A stretch of DNA of 64,000 bases from Flavipsychrobacter sp. (GCA_031292525.1 JARLGY010000045.1:62001-126000), one strand, 5' to 3'. Numbered from the stretch's first letter, positions 27,235 through 35,905 are shown. Program-made: numbers and translations. Notes: generated from the sequence alone by a model not told the origin.

Positions 27235-28053
27235 ATGTCGTTGTTTGAGCGCATTTCTGAGACTGCTTCCTACATTAATGAAAAACTAAACGCCATGCCG
27301 GTCATAGGCATCATATCCGGCAGCGGGTTGGGCGGCCTTACAGATATACTGGAAATAGAGACCGAGATAGACTATGAACTGATACCACACTTTCCTGTAT
27401 CTACAGTAGCAGGCCACAGCGGCAAGCTGGTGTTTGGCAAGCTGGGCAATAAGCAGGTGCTGGTCATGTCGGGCAGGTTCCACTATTACGAGGGGTACGA
27501 TATGGATACCGTTACCTTCCCGGTTCGCGTGATGAAGGCATTGGGGGTCGAAACCCTTATTGTGTCTAATGCAGCGGGAGGTATGAACGAGAACTTTAAG
27601 GTGGGCGATATGATGCTCATCACCGACCATATCAACCTGTTTCCCGAACACCCATTGCGTGGCCACAACGATGAGCGACTTGGTGTACGCTTCCCGGATA
27701 TGAGCGAGACCTACGATCCTAAACTCATAGCCCTGGCAAAAAAAATAGCCGCAGAAAAGCAGATACCGTTGAAATGTGGTGTGTATATTGGTCTTCAAGG
27801 GCCCACTTTTGAAACTCCGGCTGAGTACCGCTGGTTGCATGTAATAGGTGGCGACGCTGTAGGTATGAGTACCGTACCAGAGGTTATAGTAGCCATACAC
27901 AGCGGTATGCGGGTTTTTGCCATCAGCATTATTACAGACATAGGCATTAGCGCCGTGCCCTTAAAAATAACCCACGAAGAAGTGCTGGAGGCTGCAAATG
28001 CCGCCGCCCCAAAGCTTGCTGCACTGGTTACCGAATTGATAAAGGAGATGTAG
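27235..28053 (+). CDS. punA: Purine nucleoside phosphorylase, PNP-I trimeric type
   Basis: A 272-residue enzyme that cleaves purine nucleosides with phosphate to the base and ribose-1-phosphate. Family motifs seen are IGIISGSGLGGL, VAGHSGKLVFG, MSGRFHYYEGY, SNAAGGMNENFKVGD, ITDHINLFPEHPLRG, YIGLQGPTFETPAEYR and GMSTVPEVIVAIHSGM. They mark the PunA rather than the hexameric DeoD type. The porin promoter box lies just behind its stop, so the two genes are probably separate units. Confidence 0.95.
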   Translation: MSLFERISETASYINEKLNAMPVIGIISGSGLGGLTDILEIETEIDYELIPHFPVSTVAGHSGKLVFGKLGNKQVLVMSGRFHYYEGYDMDTVTFPVRVMKALGVETLIVSNAAGGMNENFKVGDMMLITDHINLFPEHPLRGHNDERLGVRFPDMSETYDPKLIALAKKIAAEKQIPLKCGVYIGLQGPTFETPAEYRWLHVIGGDAVGMSTVPEVIVAIHSGMRVFAISIITDIGISAVPLKITHEEVLEAANAAAPKLAALVTELIKEM

Positions 28054-28063
28054 TTTGTTGAGT

Positions 28064-28071
28064 TATCTTTG
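28064..28071 (+). promoter_or_regulatory. TAnnTTTG promoter box for the porin gene
   Basis: TATCTTTG lies 124 nt before the porin ATG. The implied leader of about 115 nt holds a small hairpin (GTACC-ATTATT-GGTAC, 28160-28175) about 20 nt before the start. Confidence 0.5.
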
Positions 28072-28195
28072 CACATCGTGCGCTGAGCGGGAAACGGGGA
28101 TTGCCTCATATCCTTTTTGTGGTTGCCGGTTTCATAGATCAATAAGTTTTGAGCCGTGGGTACCATTATTGGTACTTATTGGCCTGGTTAATAAA

Positions 28196-30244
28196 ATGAG
28201 GAATTTGGAAAAAAAGGCAAGATTTATATACCTGTACCTGCTGCCCCTGTTGTGCTTGCTGTTATGCAGTCACTTTGCCGGTGCACAGTCTTCGCTGAAT
28301 ACAGGGCAGCCTACCACGCTTACCAATACACCGCAAAGAGATACCAACGCCAATAAAAGCAACACCTCTAAATGGAAACGGCAGGATGCGCGTATCTACT
28401 TCAAAAAACTTAATTCGGAGCGTATATATACCCCAGATACTGAAACGCATATATTTCACCGCTTGCCTTTTTCGCAGCCGTGGAACAGGGATCTGGGCAA
28501 CTTTGGCAGTCCTACTCAAAGCCTTATGTTTGTGCCAGAAGACCGGCTAGGCCCTACGCTGGGCTACCATGTTATGGATGTCTATCGGTTTAATTTAGAT
28601 AGCCTCAACTACTACAATACTACGCGGCCCTATTCTGTGTTTTCTTTTCACCTGGGTAGCAAGCTGGAGCAGTTGAGCCAGATAATGGTGACAGAAAACA
28701 TAAAACCCAACTGGAATTTTAGTGTGGAATATCACAAAACGGTATCGCCGGGAAGCTACCTGACGGCACGTAACAACCACGATAACGCCAATTTTACCAC
28801 CAATTACTTAAGTCCCAACCAGCACTACGAGGTACATGCTGCCCTGGTGTATAATAAAGAGCAACACGATGAAAATGGTGGCCTGGCCAACCCAGGCCAA
28901 TTGGATAGCATTGACTACAATGACCGCAAGACCGTAAGTACACAGTACCAGAACGAGCTATACAGTATTACTCGCTCACCGGTGTTTAATGTGCAGCGCG
29001 ATTTTGGTGTATTGCTGCAGCACAGCTATACCTGGGGCAGGGGAGACACCCTGTACAACCAGGACAGCACCAGCTATACCTACAAGCTTACCCCCCGGTT
29101 CCGTATTACCCACAAACTGGAGTTGAGCACCGAAAAGCACGATTTTAAAGATCTGACACCCGATTCCCTGCGCTATACCAGCCTGTTCAACCATGCGTTT
29201 AGCAACCAGGGATACTACACACCTGCCCTTAGTGATACCGTATTTTCTGAACAGAGATGGTTCTGGATAGATAACAGGCTGTTGCTTAATGGGCTGTTTG
29301 GTAAAGTAGGTAACCAGCTCGAGTTCAACGCGGGTATTGGTAACCGGTTTGATGAGTTTGCTACAGCCTATGGCAGCGGCATCAACCGCACCAATATGAT
29401 CAGCAACTACCTTATTGGCGAGATAAAAAAGGAGGCTCTGCAATCGGGCGAGTGGTTTTACCATGCCAATGCGCAGTTCTTTTTTACGGGTACCGATGCG
29501 GGCGATTTTCTGCTGCATGGTACACTGGGCCGCGACCTGAAGAACAATGCCGGTAGTGTGGAAGTTGGGTTTCAGCAGCAGCTGAACGATGCGCCTTATA
29601 ACTATACTATTTACGAGAACGAGTACACCACCATTAATACCTCTTTCAATAAAGAAAGCGTTACCGAAGCCTATGGTAGCCTGCAATCGAACAGGTTCAG
29701 GTTTTCGGCTGGAGTAAAGGTGTATCTTATAGACAACTATATTTATATTAACGAGGCCCAACGCCCCGCCCAATATACCGACCCTTTTAACCTTACCGAA
29801 CTTTGGGTGAGAAAGGTGATAAAGATAGGTAGCCTGGTGCTGGATAACGAGCTGGTGTACCAGGAAAAGACAGGCAGCGCGCCTGTGAACATACCCACCT
29901 TGCTGGGCCGCCACCAGCTGAGCTATGAGCGCGGCTTGTTTGGCAATGCCCTGAGGCTGGTGGCCGGGATACAGGTGCAGTATAATACATCTTATCACCC
30001 GGCGGGCTACGACCCTTTGCTGAACCGCTTTTACTACCAGACCAGCTATGTGCCGCCTCCTAAAAATAACTTTCCCGAGTGCTCTGTATTCTTCAACTTC
30101 AGGGTTACACGCCGCTTTAGGGCGTTTGTAACTGCCGATGAGCTGCAGGAAGCCTTCCTGCAAGAACCAAAGATCAACTACCCGGGCTACCCCGCGCAGG
30201 ATGTTGCTATACGGTTTGGTTTTGCTTGGGTGCTCATCAACTAG
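28196..30244 (+). CDS. Putative outer-membrane porin (Porin_10-like)
   Basis: A 682-residue protein with a signal peptide (FIYLYLLPLLCLLLCSHFAG) from the ATG at 28196; the open frame continues 141 bases further up but has no signal-like start. After a basic linker the protein shows long amphipathic beta strands with aromatic girdles, many Asn/Tyr turns and an ending in FGFAWVLIN, as in outer-membrane beta-barrels. The pattern is that of Bacteroidota putative porins (Porin_10). The solute is unknown. A 446-codon open frame on the opposite strand is a shadow. Confidence 0.85.
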   Translation: MRNLEKKARFIYLYLLPLLCLLLCSHFAGAQSSLNTGQPTTLTNTPQRDTNANKSNTSKWKRQDARIYFKKLNSERIYTPDTETHIFHRLPFSQPWNRDLGNFGSPTQSLMFVPEDRLGPTLGYHVMDVYRFNLDSLNYYNTTRPYSVFSFHLGSKLEQLSQIMVTENIKPNWNFSVEYHKTVSPGSYLTARNNHDNANFTTNYLSPNQHYEVHAALVYNKEQHDENGGLANPGQLDSIDYNDRKTVSTQYQNELYSITRSPVFNVQRDFGVLLQHSYTWGRGDTLYNQDSTSYTYKLTPRFRITHKLELSTEKHDFKDLTPDSLRYTSLFNHAFSNQGYYTPALSDTVFSEQRWFWIDNRLLLNGLFGKVGNQLEFNAGIGNRFDEFATAYGSGINRTNMISNYLIGEIKKEALQSGEWFYHANAQFFFTGTDAGDFLLHGTLGRDLKNNAGSVEVGFQQQLNDAPYNYTIYENEYTTINTSFNKESVTEAYGSLQSNRFRFSAGVKVYLIDNYIYINEAQRPAQYTDPFNLTELWVRKVIKIGSLVLDNELVYQEKTGSAPVNIPTLLGRHQLSYERGLFGNALRLVAGIQVQYNTSYHPAGYDPLLNRFYYQTSYVPPPKNNFPECSVFFNFRVTRRFRAFVTADELQEAFLQEPKINYPGYPAQDVAIRFGFAWVLIN

Positions 30245-30264
30245 GTTTTCTTCTTCTCTTATTT

Positions 30265-30373
30265 GTGTCACTGCGATGTACGAAGCAGCCGTAAGTTTTC
30301 GAGGGTGTGGCGCCACGCCTTGTATGTTGTGAGCTTGTATTTCGTAAGGTTACTTTGTGCCCCGCAATGACGC
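30265..30373. repeat. 109-bp imperfect palindromic element
   Basis: The left end reads GTGTCACTGCGATGTACGAAG and the reverse complement of the right end reads GCGTCATTGCGGGGCACAAAG. Matching continues inward to a perfect 10-bp palindrome GTGGCGCCAC at 30307-30316. The ends resemble the dispersed GTCATTGCGAGG..ACGAAGC repeats known from many bacterial genomes. Confidence 0.6.
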
Positions 30374-30459
30374 GAGTGTGTGCTAGTACTTCGCGAGTAT
30401 AACCACCCCGGCCTATCGGCCACCCATCCTTGAAGGAAGGAGGGGAACTTGTGAGGGGG

Positions 30460-30498
30460 AAATGCCCGACCAGCAATAAAAAATGAAATCGGGCATTT
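30460..30498. terminator. Hairpin AAATGCCCGA/TCGGGCATTT
   Basis: A perfect 10-bp stem with a 19-nt loop. It may end porin transcription, although it lies 215 bp after the stop. Confidence 0.5.
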
Positions 30499-30572
30499 TA
30501 TATAGTGTAAATGGTTGAAAGGAGCTATGGTAGCAGGTGTTACGTTTTCTGATCTTTTAGGAATGCCTGAAG

Positions 30573-30600
30573 AATGCCCGATGCCGGGCATTTTATTTTG
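30573..30600 (+). terminator. Hairpin AATGCCCG/CGGGCATT with T-run
   Basis: An 8-bp stem with tetraloop ATGC followed by TTTATTTTG. It shares the AATGCCCG word with the hairpin 75 bp upstream. Confidence 0.6.
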
Positions 30601-30608
30601 TCTTAAAG

Positions 30609-30656
30609 TGTGATTTTTTTGATTGATGTGATGGCTGTGAATTATGAGGTTTTGAT
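30609..30656 (+). repeat. 48-bp direct repeat, copy 1
   Basis: Matches 32762-32809 at 40 of 48 positions, with the shared core TGATGGCTGTG. The two copies bracket the T9SS gene. Confidence 0.6.
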
Positions 30657-30913
30657 AGTTTATAAATTGGTTGTAGTGGGCGTTAAGCCTACCCCTGACA
30701 CAGCGCAAGGTAAGACGGATAAGTGCTTATCAGGTAAACAAGATATGCACCGTTCCACGCGGTGGAGTGTTCCACGTTCTTCACCGCCCCTAAAGTGGCC
30801 AAAAAACGAATTTATTTTATATACTTGGCCTGCGCAAACCGATATGGAAATATGTATAGTGCGAACCCTGTATGACGAACTGAGATCATATAACGCCAAG
30901 AGTAATTTTGAGT

Positions 30914-32620
30914 TTAATGCTGCACAACTATTTTCTTACTCACTACCTCGCCATTGTTGCTTTCGGCAATGATAAAATACAGCCCGCTTGCTATGATGCC
31001 TGTGTTTAGTATTATTTTTTGCTTACCAGTTACAGATTGGTTAAGGATATTCCGGCCTGTATAGTCCAGCACTTTAAGGTTTGCGAATGCAGCAGTACCA
31101 AAGTCTATGGTTACACTATTTGCTGCAGGATTAGGGTAAATAGAGATATTGCTGCGGGTGTGATTTACCTGTTGTACAGCATCTGCAAAAGGGGTGAGTT
31201 TAGCCACGAACATATTTTGGGTCTTCCCGCTGAGTGCAATGTTGCTAAAGGTGCAGCTGTCACTAAAATAACCTGCTACATATATGGGCCCGGATGGATC
31301 AATTGTTATACAATAGCTTTCATCATCCTGCGGGCCGCCGGCAGTTGTCAGCCATTGCGGGTTACCATTATCATCATAGCTGGCTACAAATATATCTTCG
31401 CCGCCTTTGCTCGCTATTGTGTCATTATTAAAATAGCTCGTGCCATCAAAAAGGCCGGTTACAAACAGATAATCATGGGCATCAATGGCTATCCCGCCAG
31501 GATAATTTTCTGCTACGGTATCAATACCGGCGTTCTTTGCCCACATTAAATTACCTGACGAGGAATATTTGGTTAAGAAGCAATTAAGAGAGCCATTTGG
31601 AGGAAGTATTAAGTGGACATTATCAAAAGTGGTTGTGTCGTTACCCATAGATCCAAATATGATAGCATTACCTGCCTTGTCTATGACGATGCCATCTCCT
31701 GCGGTCTCACCATCTCCATCGGCTTCTTTTACCCACAATACTTTTCCGCTGCTATCATATTTTGCCACGAACATAGCGTACATACCATCGCCAGAGTGGG
31801 TTGCTACTTTTAAACTATCAAAATAGGCAGCCGGGGTAGAAAAATATCCCGTTACAAACAAATTATCAAGGCTATCCACAGCAAGTGCAAACCCACTGGA
31901 CTCTCTGACTTTACCGGCGCTTTTTGCCCATATGGCATGGCCACTCGTATCGTATTTAGCCACGAATATGTCACAAGTATCTGTTGATACCAGGGTGATA
32001 TTGTCAAAATGTACCGTTACAGTTGTATTTGCGGTTAATAAATAATTATTTCCAAAGTTGCCTGTTATGTATATATGGCCCTGTTTATCCAGTACCATAG
32101 GTTTTGTACCAGTGATGCCCAGGGCGTCCTCGCCCGTGCCGGTAATACCTTTTGCCCACACCGCATTGCCATTAGGTGTATATTTTGCTAAAAAAATACC
32201 ATAGCCTGTAGTGTCATACAATCTTAAACTATCAAATTGTATGCTATCTGTAAATCCGCCGCCTACATAAATATAACCCTGATCATCAACACTTATGGCT
32301 GTGCCTTGAGAAGAGAAGTTTGACGGTGCCTGCTTGAGCCATTGCAGATTGCCATTAACATCGTACTTGGCAATAAACATTCCTACTTCATTATTAGCAG
32401 CCCCGGGATGCCTTAAAGTATCTGTGCCTGTATAAAGATCACCTATGTACGATCCGGTTACATATACATTATGCTGGGCATCAACACACACGGCATAACC
32501 AGCTGGTGGAGCATACTGAAACGGATAATCGGAAGTAGCATATTTTGCCCAGTTCCACTGGGGTTGCGCATAAACAGAGGTGAGGCATAAGAATGCCAGA
32601 AGGGTGAATAGGGTCTTCAT
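30914..32620 (-). CDS. Secreted beta-propeller (SBBP-like) protein with T9SS sorting tail
   Basis: A 568-residue protein with a signal peptide (MKTLFTLLAFLCLTSVYAQ). From about 25 to 480 it has eight or so repeats of the form GxIYVxGxFxDS ... FVAKYDxxGxxxWxK, characteristic of SBBP/beta-propeller repeats in secreted proteins. The C-terminal 75 residues form a Por-secretion tail: ISIYPNPAANSVTIDF, KVLDYTGRNIL and the end GLYFIIAESNNGEVVSKKI. The protein should be exported by the type IX system. Ligand unknown. Its gene lies between the two copies of a 48-bp direct repeat. Confidence 0.9.
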   Translation of the reverse strand: MKTLFTLLAFLCLTSVYAQPQWNWAKYATSDYPFQYAPPAGYAVCVDAQHNVYVTGSYIGDLYTGTDTLRHPGAANNEVGMFIAKYDVNGNLQWLKQAPSNFSSQGTAISVDDQGYIYVGGGFTDSIQFDSLRLYDTTGYGIFLAKYTPNGNAVWAKGITGTGEDALGITGTKPMVLDKQGHIYITGNFGNNYLLTANTTVTVHFDNITLVSTDTCDIFVAKYDTSGHAIWAKSAGKVRESSGFALAVDSLDNLFVTGYFSTPAAYFDSLKVATHSGDGMYAMFVAKYDSSGKVLWVKEADGDGETAGDGIVIDKAGNAIIFGSMGNDTTTFDNVHLILPPNGSLNCFLTKYSSSGNLMWAKNAGIDTVAENYPGGIAIDAHDYLFVTGLFDGTSYFNNDTIASKGGEDIFVASYDDNGNPQWLTTAGGPQDDESYCITIDPSGPIYVAGYFSDSCTFSNIALSGKTQNMFVAKLTPFADAVQQVNHTRSNISIYPNPAANSVTIDFGTAAFANLKVLDYTGRNILNQSVTGKQKIILNTGIIASGLYFIIAESNNGEVVSKKIVVQH

Positions 32621-32761
32621 AATTGATAAAGCCTGATTTTATTTTAAACAGTTATATAACAAGACGTAAAAGGATATAGACTACCCTAATAATACCAGTA
32701 TTGTTTTTAAGAAATAATACGGACACTTAATTGCATTCATATTTTGGTTATGGTGTTGAAT

Positions 32762-32809
32762 TGTAATTCTTGTGATTGATATGATGGCTGTGCACTATGG
32801 TGTTTTGAT
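32762..32809 (+). repeat. 48-bp direct repeat, copy 2
   Basis: Matches 30609-30656 at 40 of 48 positions in the same orientation. Confidence 0.6.
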
Positions 32810-32823
32810 GTGTTGCACAGAGT

Positions 32824-32849
32824 TGCACATGCCAGTAGCGGCATGTGCA
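32824..32849 (-). terminator. Perfect 10-bp hairpin behind the 72-codon gene
   Basis: TGCACATGCC-AGTAGC-GGCATGTGCA lies 25 bp after the stop of the minus-strand 72-codon gene. There is no T-run, so terminator function is only likely. Confidence 0.45.
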
Positions 32850-32874
32850 TTGTAAGTGTGCGAGATGGTTGTGG

Positions 32875-33093
32875 TTAGTTATTTACATCCCTGATCTTGT
32901 TTGCGATGAGCCAGTTGTGGAAGGCGAGCGAATCATCTGGATAATAATGGATGACGGGACCATCTTTAAGGGCAATAATGAAGTAGTGCAGATCTGCAAG
33001 GTAGGCCGATAACTGGCCGGCATGGTATGGGAAGCCGGGGTAGGTGCTGTGTGCTGCCTTATTGTTTTTTCTTCTTCTGAAAAAGAACCACAT
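32875..33093 (-). CDS. Small conserved-looking protein of 72 residues
   Basis: The protein starts MWFFFRRRKNNKAAHSTY and has a compact second half (DLHYFIIALKDGPVIHYYPD, then FHNWLIANKIRD). The sequence has normal amino-acid composition and looks like a folded domain, with a basic N-terminal patch. No family is recognised. An overlapping frame at 32883-33149 is rich in Ser/Thr/Pro and less convincing. It is followed by a perfect hairpin. Confidence 0.55.
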   Translation of the reverse strand: MWFFFRRRKNNKAAHSTYPGFPYHAGQLSAYLADLHYFIIALKDGPVIHYYPDDSLAFHNWLIANKIRDVNN

Positions 33094-33461
33094 ACAAACT
33101 GGTTTAAGTGTGAGTGGCCGGGCATAAAAGAGGCGTGAAACTTAGACACCCCAATCTCAGGTACGTGGATACCCTTCCGGAAATGAATAAGCCCACGCCA
33201 TAACGGCGCGTCTTACATCATTTTTCCGGAACTGAAATTTCCACGTTTCGAGATTAGGAAAAAGCTGAAGAAGCTAAAAATATGTATGTGTCACACTTAA
33301 ATTATACCATGCGCAAATTTTGATTTGGTGTAAAAATACAAATTCAGTTTAATAAAGTAAGAGGGGAATTTGCGGGTTAAGTTTGGAGTGTGGGCTTCCC
33401 CTTCGACAAGCCTGGGATTTCTATTGGCGGATAGCAGAACATCAGCATTAGCATTTCAAAC
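33094..33461. other. Intergenic region with a large palindrome
   Basis: Beyond the palindrome at 33151-33258 the 368 bp are AT-rich. The word CCCCTTCGACAAGCC near 33398-33412 recalls widespread CCTTCGACAAGCTCAGG-type repeats. No coding frame is convincing. Confidence 0.6.
33151..33258. repeat. 108-bp imperfect palindromic element
   Basis: Left arm CCAATCTC..ACGTGG..TTCCGGAAA..GA..TAAG..CGCC pairs with the right arm GGCG..CTTA..TC..TTTCCGGAA..CCACGT..GAGATTAGG, with small bulges, around a loop ATAA near 33202. The whole unit could fold into one long hairpin. Confidence 0.65.
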
Positions 33462-34391
33462 TTATTTATGTACTGGATTCTTCCTTTTTATTGATTTGCG
33501 CATTTGTAATATTGCAAGTGTTAAACTGGCACCTATTAGACCGCCAAGAAGTAAAAGATAAACTGTTACATAAAGCGCAAAGTAAAGTGGTAACTTCTTC
33601 TGTATTAAACCTGAAAAGTAATCAACCAACTGCGTTATATAAAAAACAGCAGCAACAACAGTTGCTCCAGCAATCCACATATTTGCTGACTTCAAACTTT
33701 TTTGGATTTCTCCGGTAGATAAATTGCTTTCTAACAGTCTATCGCTTAAGTCTTGCCTCCTTTGGGCTTTATCTAATTCCGACTGTTCCCAATCAATAAA
33801 TTTTTCATAAGACGAAATGCTAATTAGGCTTTTTCCTCTCTCGTTAAACTCAAAACGAACTTCATCTATCTGTTCGATAAATCCAAATGTGTCAAGAAAG
33901 TTAAATACTCTGTGTAAGCTTCTATTGTCAGATATTCTTACCTGCTCATGGACAGGCAAATCTAACAATGTAGATTTTATTATGTATTGTAGGCTTTTGC
34001 TATTGAACTTTAGGTAAGGTGGAAAATTTTGCAGACAATAATTTAAAAGAATATTGTCTTTTACCCTAGTGGGTAAAATTAGATTTTTTATGGTTTCATT
34101 TTTAATATTATTAGCCGCATTAATGCCCGCTGTCGTTAATGCGTAATATATATTAGCTGTTGTGTCGACTGTTGCATACCCCAGGCGCACTTCTTTTAAT
34201 TCAACAAACCCATCACTGAGCAGGTCGTATAAAAGAAGATGTAGGTCGTCTTTAAAAGTCTGATTGTTGAACTCTAAAATAACGCTTGATAAAAAAGAAA
34301 ATAAATCCGCTATGTTATAACCTTCTTTAGGACTAATTGGGTAGAGTAGCAGAAACCTTAAAATGCACTGCTTTTGCTCATCTTTAGTCAT
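33462..34391 (-). CDS. Hypothetical protein: two winged-helix-like domains plus two membrane segments
   Basis: A 309-residue protein of unknown function. Residues 1-95 look like a winged helix (LLYDLLSDGFVELKE, wing at YYALTTAGINAAN). Residues 105-195 look like a second one (LHRVFNFLDTFGFIEQIDE, then RFEFNERGKSLI). A charged helix (200-235) leads to two hydrophobic segments at about 238-258 and 268-296, with a basic tail. The domain reading is by eye. Base composition is more AT-rich than flanking genes. It is divergent from a gene of the same plan at 34516. Confidence 0.75.
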   Translation of the reverse strand: MTKDEQKQCILRFLLLYPISPKEGYNIADLFSFLSSVILEFNNQTFKDDLHLLLYDLLSDGFVELKEVRLGYATVDTTANIYYALTTAGINAANNIKNETIKNLILPTRVKDNILLNYCLQNFPPYLKFNSKSLQYIIKSTLLDLPVHEQVRISDNRSLHRVFNFLDTFGFIEQIDEVRFEFNERGKSLISISSYEKFIDWEQSELDKAQRRQDLSDRLLESNLSTGEIQKSLKSANMWIAGATVVAAVFYITQLVDYFSGLIQKKLPLYFALYVTVYLLLLGGLIGASLTLAILQMRKSIKRKNPVHK

Positions 34392-34515
34392 AAAATACTT
34401 AATTGTGCAAACGAAAATATAGAAAAAAACATCAACGCGCTATAAGGGGCTCCGTATTACATTTAATTTAGAATATAATCGTAGTATGGTATCTTGGTAA
34501 AAAAATTATAACATC

Positions 34516-35370
34516 ATGAATATTGCACAAAATGAAATATCTCTATTGAATAAACTTTTGCCTTATATATCAGCCAAACAGAAATTTACATTTACAGAGG
34601 TTGCTGAAAAAAATGGTATTGAGTTGCGATTTCCAGATGCCTACGGCTATATGAATCAGTCTATATTAGATGAATTTGAGCCTAATTTGTACAATATACA
34701 AAATATAGATAATTTCCTTATAAATTATGGATATGCAATCAGAGTGGGAGGTTTTCTAGCTGACGAGAATAAAATTTCTGCTATTCTAACATTAACCGAT
34801 ATTGGTGAACAGTTACAAAATGCTGGGAGTTATGAAGCATATATACATCCCTTAACTCAAGAAACAAATCATTTAAAAAGGTTGGATTGGATTCTAGAGT
34901 ATATGTCTGAGTGTGGCACTCACGATTTAAACTTAGAATATATATGGGTAGAAGTTAAAAAGCAATTTAGGACTTTACACATTGAAGGTCGAGAATCGTT
35001 CAGGCAACAGATGTTTGATAAACTTGAAGCAGAAAAATATTTAGTTAGAAATGGAGGAGGGTATCGTATTACATTAAATGGGATCATATTTATTGCTGAT
35101 GGGGGATACCAAAATGCAAAAAAAAATTCTTATGTAAAGGATGAACAAGAAAAAAATTACCGCAACCATACAGAGAGTACATCTGTCCGTCTAAACTTAT
35201 TAACAGCTACTCTGGGGATTGGAACTTTGGCTTTAGCAGTTTCCGAAGGCATGAAAATACATAAGGACGACTACACACATTTCTTTCAATACTTAGGAAG
35301 TGTAGTAGTAATAATTGTGTTAATAATATGGATGATGTTATATAAACGAAAATCAAAGAAAGAAGCTTAA
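34516..35370 (+). CDS. Hypothetical protein: two winged-helix-like domains plus two membrane segments
   Basis: A 284-residue protein of unknown function and the same plan as its divergent neighbour without clear sequence identity. Residues 1-110 end in a wing-like stretch (ISAILTLTDIGEQLQNAG). Residues 118-200 form a second module (FRQQMFDKLEAEKYL, then GGGYRITLNGIIFIADGGYQ), a pattern seen in Bacteroidota accessory proteins. A polar linker precedes membrane segments at about 224-243 and 258-276 and a Lys/Arg-rich tail. No enzymatic motif is visible. The two genes share 124 bp of AT-rich upstream DNA. Confidence 0.75.
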   Translation: MNIAQNEISLLNKLLPYISAKQKFTFTEVAEKNGIELRFPDAYGYMNQSILDEFEPNLYNIQNIDNFLINYGYAIRVGGFLADENKISAILTLTDIGEQLQNAGSYEAYIHPLTQETNHLKRLDWILEYMSECGTHDLNLEYIWVEVKKQFRTLHIEGRESFRQQMFDKLEAEKYLVRNGGGYRITLNGIIFIADGGYQNAKKNSYVKDEQEKNYRNHTESTSVRLNLLTATLGIGTLALAVSEGMKIHKDDYTHFFQYLGSVVVIIVLIIWMMLYKRKSKKEA

Positions 35371-35871
35371 TTGTACGTTGCCAATCAACATTAGACCTCC
35401 GATGTTCCAGATGTTCTGAAAGGCATCTGGAATCGCCAATAAGCTTCCGTTTTGTAAACGGCATTCAAGATATTGAGCTGAATAGCTGTGATGTTGTCTG
35501 GAATTTATTTTCAATTTTTCTTGCCTCTGCTCGGCATAGTCTTATTTTTTACTACGCCATAACCCGGCAGGCAAATCTCAGATTTGCGTTTTTCCGGCCA
35601 TTATAATATAATTCAATCTGCTTTATACCGCCGTGAAACATCTCCGCTCGTGGAACTGTGGATATTATCTTTTGTCCACAATATCCGCTCATTGTACCTT
35701 ACATCCGTTAACGTGAGCATGTAGTCCGATAACATTGAGCTGCAAACAATAAAATTATTTTTACGCCAGCATATTGAGGTAGTTCTTTATAACTGTATCA
35801 GACATTTTTTTCTGATCAAAACGGACATTTTCTCCAAAAACCGCCACTGCAAAGCTTTTCCGTCGAAACAC

Positions 35872-35905
35872 AAAATGTCCAGAGACGGACATTTCTGGAC
35901 ATTTT
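35872..35905. repeat. Inverted repeat AAAATGTCCAG/CTGGACATTTT
   Basis: A perfect 11-bp stem with a 12-nt loop that itself contains CGGACA. Confidence 0.65.

Larger units (their letters stand above)
30245..30913. other. Intergenic region with repeats and hairpins
   Basis: The 669 bp between the porin and the T9SS beta-propeller gene hold, in order, a 109-bp imperfect palindrome (30265-30373), a CCGGCCTATCGGCC hairpin zone (about 30405-30448), two hairpins built on AATGCCCG (30460-30498, 30573-30592), one copy of a 48-bp direct repeat (30609-30656) and a doubled GTTCCACG (about 30752-30777). No credible coding frame was seen. Confidence 0.7.

Noticed and set aside
28976-30316. A 446-codon open frame on the minus strand
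   Set aside because: It is antisense to the porin gene, which has a signal peptide and beta-barrel pattern. The minus-strand product has no signal, domain or normal composition.
30752-30777. GTTCCACG doublet as a possible parS site
   Set aside because: It does not match the TGTTTCACGTGAAACA consensus and lacks symmetry. It was kept only as part of the intergenic description.
32883-33149. An 88-codon minus-strand frame overlapping the 72-codon gene
   Set aside because: Its product is rich in Ser/Thr/Pro and looks like a frame shadow, while the 72-residue product looks folded.
33151-33258. Integron attC site
   Set aside because: The end motifs are not the RYYYAAC/GTTRRRY pair and no integrase gene is present; it was reported simply as a palindrome.
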